Assembly: GCF_000003605.2 (NCBI RefSeq)
Contig: NW_003151763.1
Span: 213,408-253,233, forward strand
Source of the DNA: Saccoglossus kowalevskii
Lineage: Eukaryota > Hemichordata > Enteropneusta > Harrimaniidae
Direction of reading: 5' to 3'
Length of the DNA: 39,826 nt
The notes below the pieces were generated by a model, which saw nothing but the letters and a program-made list of their open reading frames with translations, did not search any database and had not been told where the DNA came from. The position numbers and the translations under genes are program-made. Shown here piece after piece: positions 22,116 to 32,676 of the stretch; positions within the stretch are counted from its first letter, which is position 1; every line of letters starts with the position of its first letter.

Positions 22116-23261
22116 TCAATGCTGGTTACAAAATATATTGTACTGCCTCATTCTGGCGATGCTGACGAGTTTCGGAACATCTTTTTTCAGGCCATCACAA
22201 AACTGGGTATTTTCCCTGTGCTTACACATACTGGCAATTTCTTGCTGTCTTATTCGAAACAAATGAAGTTCATTTTCAAAGTCCCCATCATAGTTTAGTA
22301 TTTTAGTCCATAATGTACGATTAAAGTGATTATATAATTGCAAATCGGCTGCGTTGTATTTTGACATAATTTCCTTCATATGTTTCGTGATTGGGTAGCG
22401 TGTTCTTTTAGATCGCTTGCACCAGCCATACAATATGTCGTCCATTGTCCAGCACATTAGCTTTTTCAAGAGAATGAGCGATTCATCCAAATATTCCTTG
22501 ATCAACACCAAATCCATCTCTGTATCCAAATCTGCTATTTTTTGTTTAACAGCGCTTTGATTATTGTATTGCCGATTTGGGTAACCCAGATACTTCAATT
22601 GACCGTTCGCGCCTTGGATATCGTGGTTACTATACTTTACTTCATAGTTGTCAACGAATTCTTTAAAGGGGTTTCTGAAATGATTTAGCTGCAACTTACT
22701 ATCCGTGTTTCGGTAATAAAAAGCTGATTCCATTTGAGTGTACGGAGATCGAACTATAGTTACAAATTTAGCATTAGGGATGAAACGATTCAATATTTTG
22801 TGATTGTAGTTTTCGATATGATTTGCCATATAATTGTATCCTGGGAATGTATTGTTACATGTATATCTGGTCACATTTACTTGATCATCGGCAATTGATA
22901 TGCGTGATGCGTTTGGTAATGCAGCTATCAGTTTATGCCTCAGGCCATAGCGAAACAATATTGCCCCAACTGTGCTGCCCGCCGTCTTGGACGTTTTAAC
23001 AAATATGAAATTGTTTTTTGGTGTACATGGCATAATGTTATTGACTTCAGTCGCTGAGTGGGTCTCATCATCATGGGCGACTGAGTTACCCAAACTAACA
23101 TCTATTGAAGAATTATAGTCGAATTCCTTATGATGGTTTTCACCGTAGAGATCATTGGTTATCCCTTCGACACGCTGTAATAGTATGTATTCAATATTGA
23201 CATAAGTGTAAGCTATAAAGAAAACAGTAGCTACAAGTGCACACGCAAATGATATCTTCAT
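22116..23261 (-). CDS. Galactose-3-O-sulfotransferase family protein
   Basis: 381 residues in one coding exon; transfers sulfate from PAPS to the 3-OH of galactose on glycolipids or glycoproteins in the Golgi. MKISFACALVATVFFIAYTY forms the type II signal anchor. FVKTSKTAGST (about 87-97) is the 5'-phosphosulfate-binding loop. FRYGLRHKLIAALP follows, as in GAL3ST1-4. IVRSPYTQMESAFYYR (169-184) is the 3'-phosphate-binding motif. The C-terminal DLVLIKEYLDESLILLKKLM plus a conserved CW is also typical. The start at 23261 is preferred because a pyrimidine tract and CAG just upstream (exon beginning 23275) form a strong acceptor, so the in-frame extension to 23348 is intronic and an upstream exon is probably non-coding. 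The specific acceptor (cerebroside, N- or O-glycan) cannot be decided. Confidence 0.9.
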   Translation of the reverse strand: MKISFACALVATVFFIAYTYVNIEYILLQRVEGITNDLYGENHHKEFDYNSSIDVSLGNSVAHDDETHSATEVNNIMPCTPKNNFIFVKTSKTAGSTVGAILFRYGLRHKLIAALPNASRISIADDQVNVTRYTCNNTFPGYNYMANHIENYNHKILNRFIPNAKFVTIVRSPYTQMESAFYYRNTDSKLQLNHFRNPFKEFVDNYEVKYSNHDIQGANGQLKYLGYPNRQYNNQSAVKQKIADLDTEMDLVLIKEYLDESLILLKKLMCWTMDDILYGWCKRSKRTRYPITKHMKEIMSKYNAADLQLYNHFNRTLWTKILNYDGDFENELHLFRIRQQEIASMCKHRENTQFCDGLKKDVPKLVSIARMRQYNIFCNQH

Positions 23262-24049
23262 AGTATTAGTGACGACTGAAAAAAAGAAGAAAAGAAATAT
23301 CATACAGATGATGGTAGCCGATAGTGTATTTATTTTTAAATGTATCAACAGCGTTTACATACCTCGATACAACAGCGCAGTAAATATGATCACAGTGTTA
23401 TGCACAACAGCGAATACAAGGTCGGTAGTAAAGCACGTGATCAAACACTAATCGCCTTCGAGACCACATTCAAAGGGGGCGCCGGTGATAACTATTCTCC
23501 GATACATGCTTTCTGGGTGGAAGTGTGTCTGTTATCACACATTTCAAAACTAAGTGAGTGAGAACCAAAAAGCGGTGAGTATAGTTGATGCAAAACTGAG
23601 TCAACTGTGATTTATAAACTTAATTATTTGCGGCAATGAACAATGCCAAACAACGCCCTCTAAAACTCACAATCTAAGTATGTATATACAAAATATAATT
23701 ACAACTCAAATAATTACAAATACTCACTTGAATATCACTGAAAAGAGAAAATCGCACAATTTGTTCTTGTCCCCAACCAATGTCCCATTCCATTTTTATT
23801 TTCAGGATACCATCGTCGCTATCATTATTACAAATATGCGTAGAGAATATTTTTAGGGCAACAACAAGACTTCAAACTCTCAACGAGATCTCGGCAGTCA
23901 TTTCCAAATAAGGTACTTTACAAAGATTTTTGCCGAATGTTGAGAAAAAGCGACCAGCATACACAGCGTAATAGTTTGACCACAGTCATTCATCCGTATA
24001 TCTCATCGGGCCCACTGACTACCATATGCCACACCGCGAAACTGTTGAT

Positions 24050-24050
<1 letters not shown>

Positions 24051-24084
<34 letters not shown>

Positions 24085-24086
24085 GC
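24051..24086. repeat. (TC)n(AC)n compound microsatellite
   Basis: TC dinucleotides run directly into AC dinucleotides with single G interruptions. Confidence 0.9.
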
Positions 24087-25639
24087 CTAGCGATCGTGAT
24101 ATTCGTGACGATACGTGTATATGTTAATCGTTCGATTTTTGTCTATATAGGATAACATAAACACTATAATTACGATGCAGTATGCAGTGGCCCACACTCA
24201 ATATTGAGTCCTCTAGTAATCATGTCTGTTCAATATGCTTCAATGATTTTATTTTTTTAAATACATTGTAACATATTGTATATGTTGATCCTGATTTTAG
24301 CATAGCAGCTATGTTTGTTGTTTATCTGCAATAAATGCAGTTCCGAAAACTATACAGATATTGTTTTAAAAACAACTTTGCCCATTGCGAATCGGGAAAT
24401 TATACATCATCCCTATAATAAATGTAATCCATAAAATGCACATACAGACCCACGGTATATCTGTCGGTAATTAAGTTATCTGTTTAAAATATGCAGTGTC
24501 ACTGTGTTGCTATTTGCAGCTGTTATTCGCTCATGTTTAATTAAATATTGAATACAAGTATAAAGATTTTCTATTATAAGCTTCAAAATACCATCGATAT
24601 CCTGGGGATTGTTTTTAAATCATGATGACGTACTGAATCTCAGAGTATCGTCGGCGAAAGATCTGAGAACATCATCACTGGCCCAACCGTGCCAGTTTTA
24701 TGATTTTTTTAAAATCGTAGTCCGTGCATTACACGGGTCGGAGGTTAACAGGGGTTAACACAAGTTATTGTTTAACTGCTTAAAATTCATGCTACTCATT
24801 AGCATATTAATCACCACCATATAAAACAATAAATTGCCACTGCGCCAGTCTGCATATATGTATAAATTACAATGAATTGGGTGTATAACTGTTTTAGCAT
24901 ATCACGTGACTCAGTTAAATGAGACAATGAAGTAAGCTTGTGTCTGATCATTAGAATGATCATTAGTATGGACACGATGTTACATTATCTCTAGTCGTTA
25001 TCTAAATATGACGAATCACACTTGTAATTTGCCTCATTTTGATCAGTGGTGTAACTAATAGTGCATTCTCAGTGTATTGCAGTGTTCCAAATTTGCCCAA
25101 AATATCACATATTCATTTATAATATTACCAGAAAATAAGATCTCGGATAATCTCACGTACAATCGGAAGTAGTATATATAAGTCAATGCTAGCTAGCTAT
25201 ATATATATATATATAACTAAATTACTATATTATAACTAAATTACTATATTCTCAAGATGTACGCACCGAGGAATGCAGAAACAAACGTAAAACACCAATG
25301 ATATGGAAGCTGCTGATATACACTATATTTTTTCCCTAAAATACGCTTTGGTCGTACATTCTGCAAAAAATCAAGTTGATTGGTTGAAGCATGCTCCAAC
25401 TTGTGTCACTTTTGTCAGGAATCCAAGATGGCTGACACACCATGTGACTGATCAACATTATTTGTTTGTACCTGTATGAGAACGTTTTTTTTTAATCAGC
25501 TAATGGTACTGAGTGATGTGACTATGCTATTTTAAACATATATGCACTAAATGTATATGTGTATGATGCTATATATTAATTATTTACATAAGTATAAATA
25601 CAATTATGCATTCTAACAATCAATATCCAAATCATAAAC

Positions 25640-25880
25640 TATAGTGTAAGTAAACCCCTGATAGAAAAGAATAACAAACAAATATATAATTGGATGAATA
25701 ACCAAATAAAAAAACCCATACAAGATAGTCAAAGAAAAAACAAAAACTGAATCTTTCCCCACATATGGAACCTACCTTGTTAGCCGAAATCAAAAAGTTC
25801 TAGATCGAAACTTATGATGTACGTTCCACAAGTGAAATTATAGTTCTAAAATTTCTTTGAGGACCTTACACTGTGTTATG
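25640..25880. repeat. Dispersed repeat family R5, copy 1
   Basis: Matches 28195-28390 in collinear blocks: AAAAGAATAACAAACAA, AATTGGATGAATA, CACAAGTGAAATT and ACATTGTG/ACACTGTG. About 70-75 percent identity by eye. It lies on the opposite side of the gap-containing TTAA element from copy 2. No coding potential. Confidence 0.45.
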
Positions 25881-26097
25881 TGTACGGATCCGCGGCTTAT
25901 ATTGGTATATCTCGTTGACGTCGAGAAGGACCTTAAATATTGAGGTTTTTCGATGTGCATTCCAAACGATTGACACTGAGCACAATACCACACGAGACTG
26001 TAATATGCTGTAATAAAAGGCAACATTTAAATCTTTATTCCCCCGACACAATCTACGACGATTGCGGTGTAATGATCGATAGTACACTAATTTTGCT

Positions 26098-27169
26098 TTA
26101 AGGTAGCGAGACTATTATTTGTGTTGAAAATTACGATTTTCACATTTATTTATTAATTGATGAAATGCACTATAAACTTTCATGTGATAAAGTCAACATA
26201 ACATAGAATGTCATGTAAGTTGGTTGAAATGTAGATTTCCTGAAGGGAAGCAAGGCAGCCTCAGTAGTGTTTTCCAAAATCAACAACACANNNNNNNNNN
26301 NNNNNNNNNNNNNNNNNNNNNNNNNNNNNNNNNNNNNNNNNNNNNNNNNNNNNNNNNNNNNNNNNNNNNNNNNNNNNNNNNNNNNNNNNNNNNNNNNNNN
26401 NNNNNNNNNNNNNNNNNNNNNNNNNNNNNNNNNNNNNNNNNNNNNNNNNNNNNNNNNNNNNNNNNNNNNNNNNNNNNNNNNNNNNNNNNNNNNNNNNNNN
26501 NNNNNNNNNNNNNNNNNNNNNNNNNNNNNNNNNNNNNNNNNNNNNNNNNNNNNNNNNNNNNNNNNNNNNNNNNNNNNNNNNNNNNNNNNNNNNNNNNNNN
26601 NNNNNNNNNNNNNNNNNNNNNNNNNNNNNNNNNNNNNNNNNNNNNNNNNNNNNNNNNNNNNNNNNNNNNNNNNNNNNNNNNNNNNNNNNNNNNNNNNNNN
26701 NNNNNNNNNNNNNNNNNNNNNNNNNNNNNNNNNNNNNNNNNNNNNNNNNNNNNNNNNNNNNNNNNNNNNNNNNNNNNNNNNNNNNNNNNNNNNNNNNNNN
26801 NNNNNNNNNNNNNNNNNNNNNNNNNNNNNNNNNNNNNNNNNNNNNNNNNNNNNNNNNNNNNNNNNNNNNNNNNNNNNNNNNNNNNNNNNNNNNNNNNNNN
26901 NNNNNNNNNNNNNNNNNNNNNNNNNNNNNNNNNNNNNNNNNNNNNNNNNNNNNNNNNNNNNNNNNNNNNTTTTTTACAGAAAAAGTAATTTTTCACCTTT
27001 GGTTGAGTAACGTGTCGTAGAATGCAGATACGGGCATGCAAAATACACTTGTGAAAAGCTTGAAGTCTGGCGATTCTAAAAATTTATACTTTCCTGGGTC
27101 TATTTATAGTCATTTAGTCACAATTAGAAGATGAAAACAAGTATGCAAATAATAGTCCCGCTACCTTAA
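26098..27169. mobile_element. TTAA-flanked DNA element, copy 2, with assembly gap inside
   Basis: Inverted ends GGTAGCGRGACTATTATTTG at 26102-26121 and 27146-27165, each bordered by TTAA (26098-26101 and 27166-27169). The right ~195 bases match copy 1 (105-300). The interior is lost in a run of N at 26291-26969, so whether it carries a transposase is unknown. TTAA duplication suggests piggyBac-type mobilisation, but the ends do not start with the usual CCC/CCY. Confidence 0.7.
26291..26969. other. Assembly gap (679 N)
   Basis: Unresolved bases lying wholly inside the TTAA element, probably because the element is a high-copy repeat that collapsed on assembly. Confidence 1.
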
Positions 27170-29738
27170 TGAATCGACAAGATTTTTACAACCTTTCAAA
27201 TAAAGTTGTTGTGTCAATGGGCGAAGTAAATCTATTTATGAAAAAATACCAACCCACAAGGTGGACGTCGTGGTAGATGGGGACCTTGAATTTGATCATT
27301 CATTTACCTGTTCACACAGCCTTAAATATGAGTGTATAAGCATGAACAGTGAAAGGCGCATAACCGTGTTTTCATTCCCGACTCCCTAGACTACACTTCT
27401 GTTTCTAGTTCCTATGTACTATCAGAGTTAGTATAATATGAGAAAAATAAAGAGCATAAAGATGTTATAAACATCGTGAAAATAACATTTTATTGACTTC
27501 AAAATAACATATTACACAACATTTTGCTTTTGACATACGTGATAGATCATTTACAAGTTTAGATGTTAAAATATACTTTCAATTGTAGCACCGTAACAAC
27601 AATATTAAGTAGTGATCCCATTGGGTGAGCATTATGCTAATTTATAAACGGGAATACAATTTGACACCATGAGGTGAAACATTTGAAATACAATTCGGCA
27701 ACGACATATAATGCATATATTCAGTTTAACTGCGGAAAACCGATTAGTAAAAGTCATCAAACAATGAATTTATGAAAATAGAACACTTCAAAATATGGTA
27801 ATATCAACCAACAATGAATAAACATTTGATATTTTATTTTCCAATATATTTTTTGCGGACAGAGTCTCCGTTGCAATTTGTAAAATCGTGAAAAACTATT
27901 CTACATATATATAAAAAAATAGATTCCTGTATCTAAAAATAATGCTAATTATACTAAGAAATAAAATTTTAATTTCATTCATTGATTAGCTTCACATCGA
28001 TAATTATGGTTTTACCAAAGACATGGATTAGATATAACAAAACACAGAAATGATTTATTAAAAGTAATTCAGTGTGTCAAATCATAATAAAATGTATGTA
28101 ATAATAAAAATCGCGGGGCATAACAGTATGATGCAATACAATTGGGAAATTAAATAATTGATTACACAAGTATGAGTGACAAGTACAAAGGCAATCATAT
28201 ACTCATAGTGTAATTATAGCCCCGGAACAAAAGAATAACAAACAAGACATATGCAATTGGATGAATACTGAAATCAGAAAAGAAACATATATGATACTCC
28301 ACCTATTGTACGTAGTAAAACATGTGAAGTAAATTTCACAAGTGAAATTGAAGTTTGAAATTGCTTTGCTATCCATACATTGTGGAAATGTACCGCATCA
28401 ATAAAGCAGGTTTCTTCGTATACATTATATACTTTCTTCTTCAGCAATGTTGAGCAAAATTAATATATAAATATACACACGTTGCATGTCGCAACATCGC
28501 TGATCTGCCGTTGAAACAAACTAGCAATTAGAAGGGATCATGTTATAATGAGATATGCTGAACAATTTAGCAAATATATATTGACCTGGTCTGATGCTTG
28601 AAAACCTGGCTTACCAAGAAATAAAATGCATGTATAAATAATAAAAAACAACTGTGACATCAAGTTACTGTGTAACAGCGTACAGTAATACTTTGTTCTA
28701 ATGATACTACACAATGCTCTTGAATTGTAAAGTGTTGGAAGTTCTCATAGGTAACGCCTCGCAGGTATTCCCGGCGTCTTCAAAAAAAGTTTGGACAATT
28801 TTCATTGATTTCAAGAGTAAACGTCATTCGTCATAAAAGTCACAAAAAGAGTGAACGAGACTTTATCGAAAACTAACTTTCTGGTCAAAACGTAGGATTT
28901 AGATTTTACTTGCGCCGGCAGTATAAAGTAAATATAATACTGACCCACTCCTCTGTGGGCGATACAGTACTGTAGTGATTGAATGAAACTGAAACAATAA
29001 TGCCCATAACATGGTTTAAAATAATCCACTGAAAGTAAAAGCAAATATACTTAAGTTTTTTGTTATCATATCGTAAAGAGAAACTGACCTTTAGTGACAT
29101 TGAGGGAATTGCATAACAATGTTTAAAGTAATTATATTTACACTGTATTAATTAAGATTTAATTAAGCGCATTTTAGATTTTAGTATGCCTTTCGTCATT
29201 ATTACAAATGTATTTAGTGACAAATCATTGTAATATTATAAAATCAGGTGAGTATTTAATTTTTCAAATATCAACTGTTGCATATCCTAACTATCAGGAA
29301 TATTCGGGTCTTTTTGTGTGACGTAACCTCGTTGCATTTTCTGAAAGGCCTCGCACAAAATACAACTTTTGTATACAACTTGTTGTTCAATAACATAGTT
29401 CAACTCATCAAACGATAAACACTGTGAAAAACTACACGTCAGAAAAAAAGAAGACATTTTAGTTTTTTCAACAGTTTTGACTTTTAGAAATTAACTTATC
29501 AGACGATTGTGTTCATAAACTGTTATGCCCACGACACCAGTAAATGGGTGGGCGCATAATTGATATTTTAGGTCTATTGTTTTCAAACTTTAGGGAAAGA
29601 ATACAACACCTCCCAGCTCATGGTGGCTCTTTTGTTTAACAAAAAGTCCAATTATAAATAACAGGAATTACAACTTAGTTCAGGATTGATTCCCATTGCA
29701 GTTTTTCCGTGTTTTGTGTCTCTCTCTAGAATTCATGG
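27170..29738. other. Non-coding region 3' of the zinc-finger gene
   Basis: Very AT-rich. It may include the 3' UTR of the minus-strand zinc-finger gene and holds R5 copy 2. Only short frames are found, none with features. Many TTTATT motifs occur, so the true cleavage site cannot be placed. Confidence 0.45.
28195..28390. repeat. Dispersed repeat family R5, copy 2
   Basis: Counterpart of 25640-25880; see that entry for the shared blocks. This copy lacks several A-rich segments of copy 1. Confidence 0.45.
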
Positions 29739-29744
29739 TTTATT
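29739..29744 (-). terminator. Candidate polyadenylation signal of the zinc-finger gene
   Basis: AATAAA on the minus strand, 33 bases past the TAG stop. Close, so a longer UTR with a later signal is also possible. Confidence 0.3.
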
Positions 29745-29777
29745 CAATGAATTTGTCCTAAATGTAGTTCAAATGCC

Positions 29778-32606
29778 CTATAATGGATGTCTACTGATAT
29801 GAATATTAAACTGTACACTATCCTTGAAATTTATATGGCATACACCACATTGATACAACCCATGAGGTCCATGGAAACCTCTGTGCATAACATACAGCAT
29901 TGTACTCTCATAGTTAATACGGCATGCTGCACATCGAAACAAACTTTCATCTTTCTGAAGAGTTGGCGATGATGCACTTCTAGTTCTGCTCTTCTTGTTT
30001 CTGTTAGTTGAATACAACTGCCGTTTTCTGCTTGAGATAGCACGAGTAGCGGGTACAGGGCGTGCTTCTTTGATGACAGATACGATTTCGCACTCCATAT
30101 CAGTCTGTGTTTCAGCAGATTGATCAGTAGAGCTACACTGTGAAGTTACTACGTTGTCCACTTCTTTAAGATTATCGGCTTGTTTCCAGGTATATTCTTT
30201 AGTGCAAGGTTCAACTGCGACCAAATTATCTAAACCTATCAGTGTGTGATTAGTTTCACTGTCAGACTTTTCCAAACTCTGATGTTGGTCACATCTGTCA
30301 TCTGTGTTTGAGGAGGTAGGACTTGCTGCCTCAGGATTGGGTTTGCTGTCTTTATTAAATGTACGTTCATCATTCTGTTCTGCATGATCACCGTTACCTG
30401 CAGGAGAAACTACATCACTGTTACTGCTTGGTAACTCGTCGGGACTTGTGTCGTCCTGTGGTGTGTCAATATCCAACTCATAAACTGTACATGTGTCTGA
30501 TTGTTTAGAACCTTCATAAATGACTTCTTCTCCAGTGATATCAGAAGCATCCGTGCCACAATGTTCAGGTTCGTCTGTATCCATAGATACACTGACATTA
30601 TATGATTCATCTTCGGGCTCGCGTTTCACAACACTATTTATATGATTTGTAACACTTTCATCTTGTGGCATTTTGTTTTCTTGTTTACGAGCTAAAAAAT
30701 ATCCCAGATTGATAAACACATTCCCCGTTGGAGTTGTGCTTGGAGAACCAGTTTCTGGCTGTTCCTGTACTTTTTCACTCTGGTCACAAGAACTCGTATT
30801 AGTATTCTCAAATTCCTCAGCTCTGGTGTCCGTTAATGTAGATTTCTTATTGTTATCACTATGCTCTTGTACAATATTAAAGCCACCACTGACTTTAACA
30901 GCGCCAATTCTTTCCGACAATACACTTGCACTAACTGGCGATTCGAAATTCTTACTTCCGTCACTAGTATTAGGTTCCTCCTGTAAAGTGTTATAACTGC
31001 CAGAAATAGTATCAGTATAATTCGCTCCAGATGACTCATCTCCTCTCTCAGACAAAATGTCATCACCTTGTATTACTTTCTCAGTTGACAAACACTGATT
31101 AGAACTGTCATTAACAGTATTTTCCTTGTCAGAATATGTTTCATTACTGTCTTTGTGAACAATTGATGAACAATTGTTATTATTATACTTTTTTGGTGAT
31201 TTAATATAGTGTGATGTTTCATCCAAAAGATTGTCGCTTGCTGAAGATTGAGTATTCATTACATTAGTATCATCTTTTTGTGTAGAATTATGTTCTTTAT
31301 GAATATCACTGGCTATACTGAACACTTCTAGATTCTTGTCTACCAATGTGGATTCTGCAATCTCTCCGTTCACATAAATATTTTCTTCATAACTACCATC
31401 TGAATGCACTACTGATCTCTGATTCTGGCTGTCACAAGTTTCATTTAAAATGGGTACTGCCCGATTTCCCCCGGTAAGTACAGACAGTATCCCTTCATTA
31501 CTATCATGTGCCTGTTTACAATTGTCTGTATTTCCATTTACGTCGTCGTGATGTCTATGAACAGTGGTTTCAACTGCATTATGTGTTTCCTTGTTCGGCA
31601 AACGGACAGCCCTGTTCAACTTATCGAGAACTCCATTGAGTTTTACATCCACAAGAATAATTCTTGGTGAATATTTGTGAAGTGTAACTTTTTGTTTGAA
31701 TTTAATGTGAGAAAATCGGACATTGTTTTGCTCTGCTGCTGTGGTCACTGCCTTTGCATTAACATTGGATTTGTTCTTTTCACAGTTCCCTACTAATAAA
31801 GGTCCATTCTCTTGTGACTCAACACTAATTCTAGCGTCGGCATGGTTGTGGCATTGTTTGATATTAGTATCTTCCTTACAATAAGATGTTATTTTTTCTT
31901 CCATATTTGAACAAATCTTAGACCCTACTTCCTGATCAGTGCACCCATTTATCACATTGTCTAGAATATTCTTCTTGTCTTCTTCAAGGCACTTTGTGGA
32001 AATCACCAAGTCACTGCTATACATATCTTTGCCTTCATTAAAACGAATATGGGTATCTCTTAGTCCATGTCTTGTATAACTGTGCCGTTGCATTGATCTT
32101 TCAATGCTTGTCGAGAATGAACAATACATGCACCTAAACAGCCTACCGTCTTTCAGTTTCTCTATCTTTAGATGATCATCGTATTTCGCCACACTCGCGC
32201 TGTGTATTGTATGAACATGTTTGATGAGATTCCCATTGTGCACAAACTTCTTACCACATATGGTACAATCAGCCGGTGTATGAGTTCGTTCATGAACACT
32301 CAAGTTCTGTTTTCGATGGAATGCCATATCACACACTCTGCATTTGTAAATTTTTAAAGGACTTACTTTAATATCATGCTCGTTGTTTCCGGAATGCATT
32401 TTTTGGTGAAAATGGAAGTTAAATTCAGTAGAAAACGTTTTTCCACAAACGTTACATACATATGGAATCACGTGCAATTTTAAGTGTTTTTTGAGGTGAT
32501 ACTTATATGCAAATTGCATTCCACACACACCACAGATATTCTTTTGTACATCATTGTTCACTAACTTCTTGAGCTCTAAATCTGACGACATTGGTTGTCC
32601 ATCCAT
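29778..32606 (-). CDS. C2H2 zinc-finger transcription factor, Ikaros/Hunchback-like layout
   Basis: 942 residues in one exon. Five N-terminal C2H2 fingers (25-45, 51-71, 89-109, 114-135, 159-180) precede a ~700-residue acidic, Ser/Asn-rich low-complexity region. A basic nuclear signal (860-876, SSRKRQ..NKKSR) follows, then two C-terminal fingers (892-912, 920-940) two residues from the end. The distant terminal pair, with Y-x-M-H-x-G-F-H in the first finger, closely resembles the dimerisation fingers of Ikaros and Hunchback, so a DNA-binding regulator that self-associates is inferred. V-V-K-R-E-P-E-D-E is a consensus SUMO site. Upstream frame is closed by TGA, and a TTTGTTTCAG acceptor ending at 32677 suggests a spliced 5' UTR. 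It could instead be an unrelated multi-finger protein; finger helices differ from canonical Ikaros in number. Confidence 0.85.
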   Translation of the reverse strand: MDGQPMSSDLELKKLVNNDVQKNICGVCGMQFAYKYHLKKHLKLHVIPYVCNVCGKTFSTEFNFHFHQKMHSGNNEHDIKVSPLKIYKCRVCDMAFHRKQNLSVHERTHTPADCTICGKKFVHNGNLIKHVHTIHSASVAKYDDHLKIEKLKDGRLFRCMYCSFSTSIERSMQRHSYTRHGLRDTHIRFNEGKDMYSSDLVISTKCLEEDKKNILDNVINGCTDQEVGSKICSNMEEKITSYCKEDTNIKQCHNHADARISVESQENGPLLVGNCEKNKSNVNAKAVTTAAEQNNVRFSHIKFKQKVTLHKYSPRIILVDVKLNGVLDKLNRAVRLPNKETHNAVETTVHRHHDDVNGNTDNCKQAHDSNEGILSVLTGGNRAVPILNETCDSQNQRSVVHSDGSYEENIYVNGEIAESTLVDKNLEVFSIASDIHKEHNSTQKDDTNVMNTQSSASDNLLDETSHYIKSPKKYNNNNCSSIVHKDSNETYSDKENTVNDSSNQCLSTEKVIQGDDILSERGDESSGANYTDTISGSYNTLQEEPNTSDGSKNFESPVSASVLSERIGAVKVSGGFNIVQEHSDNNKKSTLTDTRAEEFENTNTSSCDQSEKVQEQPETGSPSTTPTGNVFINLGYFLARKQENKMPQDESVTNHINSVVKREPEDESYNVSVSMDTDEPEHCGTDASDITGEEVIYEGSKQSDTCTVYELDIDTPQDDTSPDELPSSNSDVVSPAGNGDHAEQNDERTFNKDSKPNPEAASPTSSNTDDRCDQHQSLEKSDSETNHTLIGLDNLVAVEPCTKEYTWKQADNLKEVDNVVTSQCSSTDQSAETQTDMECEIVSVIKEARPVPATRAISSRKRQLYSTNRNKKSRTRSASSPTLQKDESLFRCAACRINYESTMLYVMHRGFHGPHGLYQCGVCHINFKDSVQFNIHISRHPL

Positions 32607-32676
32607 ATTACGTTGGAATGTAATCCCAGTTCAAACAACCATTATACGAACATACGGATTGTATACACCAATCAAT

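Larger units (their letters stand above)
23276..26097. other. Upstream/intergenic region of the sulfotransferase
   Basis: It should hold the 5' UTR exon(s) and promoter of the minus-strand sulfotransferase. Possible donors on that strand lie at 23670 and 23727 (GTGAGT), neither proven. Also present are a CT/CA microsatellite at 24051-24086, a short (AT)n at about 25198-25216 and repeat R5 copy 1. No coding region recognised. Confidence 0.4.

Noticed and set aside
23262-23348. N-terminal extension of the sulfotransferase frame
   Set aside because: The extension reads through a pyrimidine tract and CAG acceptor and starts on a non-ATG codon; the ATG at 23261 directly precedes a proper signal anchor.
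26224-27041. Long frames of ~250 codons on both strands
   Set aside because: They are made almost entirely of N from the assembly gap.
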